Shown here: positions 57,271 to 64,000 of the stretch, one piece after another | Layout: each line of letters begins with the position of its first letter | How positions within the stretch are numbered: position 1 is the first letter of the stretch | Source: Agriotes lineatus | Taxonomy: Eukaryota > Arthropoda > Insecta > Coleoptera > Elateridae | Length of the DNA: 64,000 bases | NCBI GenBank assembly: GCA_940337035.1 | Contig: OW679203.1 | Location: forward strand, 80,987,061-81,051,060 | Direction: 5' to 3' | The notes under the pieces: generated by a model | What the model saw: only the letters and a program-made list of their open reading frames with translations | What the model was told of the DNA's origin: nothing | Databases searched by the model: none | Program-made: the position numbers and the translations under genes

Positions 57271-58280
57271 AAAAAATTGAGTGATAGAAGAAGCTGACGG
57301 ATAAAGTGTGTGTTGTGAATGTGTGAAATTGTTATCTTACTCTAACTGACATATTTTTCGGCTTAAGATACAGTGAACCGTTGGTATACAATTTCCTTAT
57401 GAAAACACCATAGCAACTGTACAACAATTACTGTTAATATACTCCAGACAAGGGTATATATGTAAACCTAATTTTAGCTTTCCTGCTACCTTAAAATGCT
57501 GTGAAAAATCGTCAAACGATTTTATTTTTCCTACTGTTTAATAATGGCTGTATAATTTTAAAACAGCTAATGTAGAATAAAGGGTTTCAATATTCATTAT
57601 AATTGTAAGTTGTGTACGAAACCTATTAATTACATCATTTCATTTCTCTAAAATATTTGCAGCATATGTAGCAAACTAAATTTTGATTAGCCTTGTAAAT
57701 CACTTGAAAATGTATATGATACCGTTTCGGGTTTCGGTACTAATGAAAGATAACTAGGGTACAGTTACATTTCGATAATAATAGTAGTACACACAGATGA
57801 TCCTGGTTGCTGAACCAAAACACAGTCGTCCTTGAAGCATTTAAAATGTTTCCTTAATAGTAATTCAATATTTAGTTTACCGGTGGCAGAAGGTGAGTGC
57901 GGCTTTTTTGCAAATTTCCTTAACCCACTTAAAACACGACAACTTGACAATCTTATGTTGATTATGCAACTAGCGGCAAGTTACATTCATTTCGTTATAT
58001 GTAAAGCCCCGAAAAATAAACGAAACAAAACAAATGCGTCATTATGGCTTGATTAAATAATTGATATCTAATACAACAGCGACCTCGAGAATAAACTAAG
58101 CTTTAGGCAACAGACACTATGCACTACCTTGTAATTTTATTTTCTGCTTAGCGGTTCAATGACACCACCTTTTTGCTTGTAGTAATATCAGAAATGGAAA
58201 GGTGATCAAAGATTGATGGTGAACTTGTGAAACTACATAGGCAATCAACATGCCACATGCCAAAATTTGCCAGCCCCTAC
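57271..58280. other. AT-rich spacer between direct repeats
   Basis: About 1 kb of AT-rich DNA. Overlapping opposite-strand frames at 57765-58056 lack motifs. It does not look like the interior of an LTR element. Confidence 0.3.
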
Positions 58281-58610
58281 ACCGCTACAATCATCCACTC
58301 CAATCTCAAACTAGAATCACTAAGCTAAACCACCCAACCCTACTGCTCAAAAAAGAGCATGAAAAACCCAAATACATCACAAGTGACGTAAAAAACAAAT
58401 CAATCCTCCGAAAAAATGGAAAATTCCACACTTAAACTAAGAAATTCCAACAGGAATGCCGGAATCACGGTAATACCAAACAATGGAATTGGATACCAAG
58501 AGAACTAGTCATGCTAAAGAAGACAGAGGCATCCGAATAGCGACCTACCCTACAAACCCCAACCAGTAACCCGAGAAAAAACAAGTGAAACCCTTGTAGG
58601 GACTCCATCG
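58281..58610 (+). repeat. Diverged direct repeat, copy 2
   Basis: Second copy of the A/C-rich repeat, ending GTGAAACCCTTGTAGGGACTCC, at about 1.35 kb from copy 1. The 61-codon frame 58250-58435 overlaps it but is not conserved in copy 1. Confidence 0.5.
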
Positions 58611-58639
58611 ATAAATAATATGCTTGTTTACACCTCATT

Positions 58640-59400
58640 TTTTAGCATAAAGTAAGTCTTTTTCGCCCTCAGGAAATAAAGTTCTTTTTCGCCTGCAAAA
58701 ATGAAGTCACCGGGCGGAAAAGAGTTTTATCACCCGCTGACGGCATTTTAATTATTATCTATAAACACGTATTAATGAAAACTATAGCTACAAATATAGT
58801 ATTTAGCTAAAATAACTGCAAGAATTGCTTTATTTTTATTGGCAACGACGTTATAATCTCGATCTGACTTTTTAAAATTGCGATCGCTCATAAATGCACT
58901 CTCGGTGTTCCGCACGTTGTGCTATAACATTCACCCCGCGTGCAAGAAGCTCTATGGATACATAAATAATTATAATTTTTCACTGATCTATTATTTGCTG
59001 TTTATAGCTATGATGAGAGGTATATAAAGCAGTCTATAACGCCCTAGGGCGTTATGAGCCGGCGTTATGATAACGCCAGCTCATTATGCCTTCTTATGCC
59101 CTCTCCAGAGGGTATAATGAGCAGGCGGTATTATTACCTACGCCCATAGCGCCCTAGGGCGTTATGAATTGCTCTACAAGCATTTCAACGTATTTGCGTA
59201 TTTAAAGTGGAAAATAAAATCCTCAGGCCAGAGGTCCTCAGGCTTCTAAACTTGTCGCCCTCGAAAGGGCATAAACATCTTCATAATGCTCTTGGTACAT
59301 AAATAACTATTATGTATAACTGGGTGAAAATTGTCACTTTATGCCCTATGTTTGAAGGCATAATGTGTCAGTTTGACAATCAATGACATTGTAAGTTACA
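58640..59400. repeat. Palindrome cluster
   Basis: The perfect 20-bp palindrome ATAACGCCCTAGGGCGTTAT (59036-59055) recurs with one mismatch at 59146-59165. Between them lie further inverted repeats: GAGCCGGCGTTAT-G-ATAACGCCAGCTC (59056-59082) and a TCATTATGCC...AGAGGGTATAATGA stem (about 59082-59120). AAGGGCATAA and GGCATAATG motifs continue to about 59365, followed by GTCAGTTTGAC. No coding frame is present. It may be a MITE family with subterminal palindromes, or a protein-binding cluster. Confidence 0.5.
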
Positions 59401-59944
59401 AAAATTGGTAACTGTATGCTCCCCGTGGTAACTAGCTTTTGTAGCCCTTGTCATATTAGAGCCTTCTATAAAAAAGCCAACGCTGTTTTAATTTTAGCTG
59501 TTTTCATGCAATAAAAAAACAGAATAAATATGTAACTTTTACTACAGAGCGTTAGCTGATCTGTAAAATTGCACAACGGCGGTATGTAGGAATTTTGCAA
59601 TTTAAAAAATTGGCGATCACTAGAACTTAAAACGGCTATTAAAAGCCATACGTAATAAAATATATAATTATGTTATCAAAAGTAATTGAAACCACAACAG
59701 TGAAAAAATTATTATAAGATCAAAAAGTTAGCTTATATAGAGAATGTACAATATCGAAATTCCAATTAATTACTATGCTGTAGTGAGAGCGCTACCAATA
59801 ATTAGCAACATACCATCATTTTCTTATAATATATAAGCGTATTCAAGAGGTCGAATCAGCACAAAGCAATATTTTTGTAAGTGGGTTGATGTTATAAACT
59901 GCGTTACTTCTTGTTCTAAGAAAATTTTGTTTGAAAAAATAATA
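59401..59944. other. AT-rich sequence, no recognised feature
   Basis: Nothing recognised before the tRNA-like repeat at 59.95 kb. Confidence 0.3.
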
Positions 59945-60025
59945 AATTGTTCCACTGCCTAGATTTGAACGCAGTTCGTTTAATTAGCACGCAGAACTAT
60001 TTTCACGACACCGCCGAGCCAACAT
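59945..60025 (-). repeat. tRNA-like SINE head
   Basis: On minus, TTGGCTCGGCGGTGTCGTG matches an A box/D arm (T-G-G-C-T-C-A-G-C-G-G with one change), and GCGTTCAAATCTAGG about 40 bases later matches a B box. An A/T-rich tail follows (TTTATTATTTTTTC). The anticodon-like middle does not fold as a tRNA, so this is a SINE or tRNA pseudogene. Of the tRNA-like pieces here it has the best A box. Confidence 0.5.
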
Positions 60026-60259
60026 ATACTTTTTTCACGGGGAGGCACTAGCTTTTTTAATATTTGCAATATTTCGCCTTACTAGCAATACAGGAAAGAC
60101 AAAATACAATTTTTGAAACTGCTTGCATACGTTTTCTTCTCAATTATTGAATCGCAGAACTTTGTGAATGTAAAAAAAGAGTAAAATAATCAGGAGCTGT
60201 AATTAGAACTATAGATACTGAGGTTAATAAATATTTATACACCAAGTGAGTTATGGGCA
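60026..60259. other. Short unassigned spacer
   Basis: AT-rich, nothing recognised. Confidence 0.3.
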
Positions 60260-60330
60260 TGTCTGTTCGCGAGAAGAACGTTTAGCCCATGAGCCCGTAA
60301 GGGCGAGTGGGCTAATTTCTTCGAGTGACT
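60260..60330. repeat. Imperfect hairpin, GCCC/GGGC core
   Basis: CGAGAAGAACGTTTAGCCCA, then GAGCCC-GTAA-GGGCGA, then GTGGGCTAATTTCTTCGAG form one stem of about 27 bp with few mismatches. TTCTTCGAGTGACTA at its end resembles TTCTCGAGTGATTTA near 60735, which itself forms an inverted pair with the sequence at 60676-60692. The two may be ends of one small element. Confidence 0.45.
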
Positions 60331-60674
60331 ACATTATTGACAAAATAAAAAGTAAACAACTGGCACCCTGGGGCAGTCATGGTTACTTGGTCATTTGAAA
60401 GATGCCAAATTATAAAAGAGAAATATAAAACGTTTATATACAATTCACATAGTATGCTGGCATAATTATACTGATTTCAGCTAAATTTTAGTGCTTCTCT
60501 TGCGTGTTTTCGATGCCTTATAAAGCACAGGTATAATAAATAGTTATTAATTCACTTGAGAATTTATTTAAGAAATATTTCACCCTTCCATATAAACAAC
60601 TTATGGTGGTTTCCAAGCAATTTCTAAAAACACTTTAAAATGTCAAAATTTCATAATAGCTTTTTATGGTAATA

Positions 60675-60760
60675 TTACAAATAAGTCACGTGATAAGAGT
60701 TAAACACTCGAGGCATCAGGCTGAGTGAAGTCTTTTCTCGAGTGATTTATTTGTAATAAC
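60675..60760. repeat. Short inverted repeat around ATTACAAATAA
   Basis: ATTACAAATAAGTCACGTG (60675 onwards) and GAGTGATTTATTTGTAATAA (to 60760) are inverted, with CTCGAG near both. This is a possible small MITE; no coding frame. Confidence 0.4.
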
Positions 60761-63700
60761 ACATGCGTTCTATACGAAATTCTATCCAACGACTCAATTA
60801 ATATAAAAATTACATAAATTTTCTATTGAAAATTCAAAGTCAAAGTGTCAGTTATAGTGATTTTATATACATAAGTCCATAAAGTCTTGCACAAATTCAT
60901 TTAAAATTCAGATATTTAATTATCGGAAAAACGCTCGGACATGTCAATTACTATTTTTAGTTGCGCATTTTTCAAAGTGAAAAGTTAGTGTACAGGGTGT
61001 CCCAGGTAAGAGATATGACGTCATGTAGATTTTTTTTAATGGAACGCCTTCTATATTGTACCATTTTCGAATTCTACGTTGAAAACTGAACACTTTTTAT
61101 ATAAATATCCATTATCTTCATAGGTGTTGTTATAGACTATTAACCAAATTAATTTTAGTATCGTTAAGAGCTTCATTACCGCACTCACTTTTTAAATTTT
61201 TTACACTTAGCATATCAAACTAAATTTATTGCAAATTCTACTTATTTTTATATGAAGTTACACTGAAAAACTAAGGTGTAAACTATATTGATTCCCCGAC
61301 TGTACTTACTGCTCATATAAAATCATCACTTACTGCTTAATTTCTTATAATCTTTAATTGTGTGAATGTCTGCGCTGACAGAATAACGTAAATAATTGAA
61401 AATTTCACTAGTTTTAAGCAACTATATTTGTCAAAATTGGTCTACTAGCAAACGTTTAACGATGATTGCATTCGAAACGACTATTTAAAAATTTTCACAT
61501 ACTGTATAAATAATCGTGAATTATTATTAGAAACTCATCTGGTACTTTCAATTTGTCAGACTACTAAGTAACTTTAACTACAATATTTACGTATTTGAAT
61601 TATCATTTGGGTGAGATATATACTGCTATGAACACATTTTAAGCCTTCATGATTATAATAACAATTTATAACATTTCAAGCATATCAGATATTATTTTAT
61701 AAAATGTTCCAGAAATGTGCTAGTTTAATTTATACAAATTGTATCAAATAGCATTAGCCTTGATAGTAATTTGCAGAACGGTATTAAAAATGGTGTTAGC
61801 CTTTATTTGAATAACAAAAGTGTAATCAGGGCAGTCTTGGAAATAATGTATAACAATGTAAGAACAAAAAACTAACAATTGGGGGAAAGGAGGCCAAGCT
61901 GTGAAGTGGTATTAATTTTGGCTTTTCCTATAAATAGTTATTAATACGTAAATAAATACTCTTTTCCCAATTCAGTGTGTTTGACATTAATTCTACAATC
62001 TCTGTGTATGCTGTAGTAGGTGCATGAATTCGTAGTACATTTAGAGAGGTTTATAAAAAGTATTCAATTTGTGCGTCGAGTGGTAGATGTATACGAGGTT
62101 TGAGCAGTGTAATAAGAACGCTGAGAGCTAGAGGTAGGCAGTGATCTTCGCGGGATGTAGTTAGAGGCTTAGCTGTGGGGCAACGGCTGAATCGGAGGCG
62201 TTTTCAAAGCCAACGAATAAAGACGGTTCCAGGAATCGTGTGACTTGCTGGGGGCTTGAGTTAAGCCTTAGTTTCAATTGGAAAAGCCACTAAACGTCAG
62301 GAAAGTTTATCCTAAGGGATTGCATTTAATAATTTGCAAGTGGGGTTAGTTTTTTGTGCATTTCCGGCAACGTTTTAATTACGCAATCGCTGATAATTTG
62401 TCGAAGAATAGCGAACTTGTTTTGCGAAATAGTGAGGTTTAGTTAAAATATCCAGTATTGAAACGGTTTCCGTGGTTATATGAGCATATCTCAAAGAGTT
62501 TGCAAGTAGATTATTAAAAAGATACCACGTTATTTAAGTTGATAGCAAAATGTATTTCTAATAAACTATACTAAATCAAAATAAACTTACTAGGATATAG
62601 AAACTCAACCCTAATATACACTTAATAATAATAATAACCCCAATAAAACATATATAATCGTTATTTTGAGTATATGGTTTTGTTTTCTTGTTAGGTGGTT
62701 TGTGTGTTCTTAAGCGATAAGTACTTCGAGTGGCTCTATCGAGGTATTTTAAGTCACGTATTTTAATAGACTGGGGCCCATTTATTAATGTGTTATAGTT
62801 GCTCCTTTAGTTTGTATTTGAACTAAAGAATTCTAGGATTATGTTATTCAGGAACTAACGGATATTTTACCAGCTGCATAAGGTAAGATTTGATTATGTT
62901 GTTTATTTTGTTACAACTGTCAGTTTTTAAACTTAACAAAGTTTTTTTTTTCTTAACCAAATATTAGCCGTCCGAACAATTATTGTAAGGGCGCCATCAA
63001 TAAACCTCGCGCTATCTAGATAAATTCTTAGGGCCTCTTCTGGTGCCCATCATATAAAGATTAAACTGTATTTTATACTTTTTATCGTATTTTCTTTGAA
63101 ACTACGCCATTTTATTTAAATAATTAATCCTATTAAAACTCTGTATCACATGAAGATTTTTTATGGAAACATTTGTATCTTCCATTATTTTATTGTATTA
63201 TGTTTCAAACTACGTAGTAAGCCATTTTATAAGCAAATGTCAAGCCGTGATCGTATAAGAACTTTTTTGCAGAACGATATCATCTACTACTCTTAATTGT
63301 CATATCTGTGCAACCACGTGCTAAAACTACTTGACACACAAACACAAGGCTAAATGGTTATCTTCAGCGTATGCTATTTGTATAATTCTATCCCATAATA
63401 GTTTTTACAACTAATTTCATATCGTTTCACATCGTTAACAACGCTTATTATTATTTCTGGTCGATCTACCCCATAGTATTTATATGACGCTTCGCTATTT
63501 AATGAAAAGCGTATTTAATACTCAAGGCTAATTAGATATCCCCTATTCTGCATGTACCATCTACTGATAGTTGTATTTCTCCAAATGACATAGTCAAGCT
63601 TCTTGATGGCCAAGGCCAGCTACATGTTCCCCTCCTATAGCATTTCTCTCTAATAGAATGGTAAACCTCTTCAATACTTAAAAGTTAATTAGACGCCATC

Positions 63701-64000
63701 TTCCTACTAACTAGTTTTTACAAAGAATTTAAAACTTTAATTGTTGTTGACTACTTCATCTTACCAATTACTTGATCCCCCTTCCATACCTTTTTTGCCA
63801 ACAATTTCCAACTTATATTGCTTTTGATTGTCGTATCTCTTTAGTCGCATGGTAAAGCTAATAAAGGATTAATGTGCAGGTAATTACCTAAGTTCAAGAA
63901 GGAGTAAATCCTCACCGAGGGTGGCACCCACCATAAACGTTCACATCCACCACACACCGCCCAAATCCCAAAGTACAGGTCACCCCGCAAAAGCACGCAG
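60761..64000. other. AT-rich sequence to window end
   Basis: TACAGGGTGTCCCAGGTAAG (about 60993) is a single DNA-transposon-like tip without partner. The patches 62.05-62.35 and 63.9-64.0 kb are less AT-rich with no motif. No exon or RNA gene is recognised. Confidence 0.3.

Noticed and set aside
60993..61012. TACAGGGTGTCCCAGG as a complete DNA transposon end
   Set aside because: A single tip only; similar tips at 36.94 and 48.31 kb are also unpaired, so no element can be bounded.
63480..63860. Minus-strand LINE endonuclease-like reading near the window end
   Set aside because: A few open stretches exist, but none of the APE landmarks (Q-x-Y-A-P, G-D-F-N, S-D-H) could be found.

Overview
The window looks like AT-rich, intergenic or intronic DNA of an insect. 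I recognise no host gene exon, functional tRNA, rRNA gene or operon-like layout. The support for an insect is the repeat content: RTE-like and Jockey/CR1-like LINE reverse transcriptases, the DUF4817-type helix-turn-helix found in insect transposons, a hAT with an 8-bp duplication, mariner-like fragments, a 5S-derived piece and tRNA-like SINE heads. A beetle would fit, but this is not proven.

Left part (1-17 kb). A 5S rRNA-derived fragment lies at 1.5 kb and a short LINE linker fragment at 2.1 kb. A composite repeat (tRNA-like end, spacer, CAGA-rich end) occurs at 4.47-6.35, 10.48-10.96 and 12.55-12.9 kb. The first copy is split by about 1.3 kb that carries a GC-richer open frame behind a good 3' splice-site-like sequence. 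Foldback elements sit at 9.33, 10.97, 11.72 and 14.37 kb; the 11.72 kb one carries a DUF4817 fragment.

Middle part (18-27 kb). A 5'-truncated RTE-like LINE (minus strand, 18146-20738) has a perfect 12-bp target-site duplication and two changed catalytic aspartates. Next to it is the most unusual feature: about 16 diverged tandem monomers of about 170-200 bp (21.8-26.8 kb). Each encodes the same approximately 65-residue piece of a LINE reverse transcriptase thumb region. The array is interrupted by a palindromic mariner-derived element (22.0-22.7 kb) and by a second LINE inserted in the middle of one monomer (24.96-26.4 kb).

Right part (27-64 kb). A near-perfect 38-bp hairpin flanked by a 15-bp direct repeat lies at 31.85 kb. 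A LINE thumb fragment is at 36.0 kb, and a complete non-autonomous hAT with an exact 8-bp duplication is at 37.4 kb. Two opposed RT fragments are at 40.7-41.7 kb, and a second DUF4817 foldback is at 43.2 kb. A foldback whose arms are each four 14-bp tandem units is at 53.3 kb. A pair of diverged direct repeats is at 56.9/58.3 kb, and a palindrome cluster is at 59.0 kb. No working enzyme set is visible; the window reads as a record of nested transposition and local amplification.
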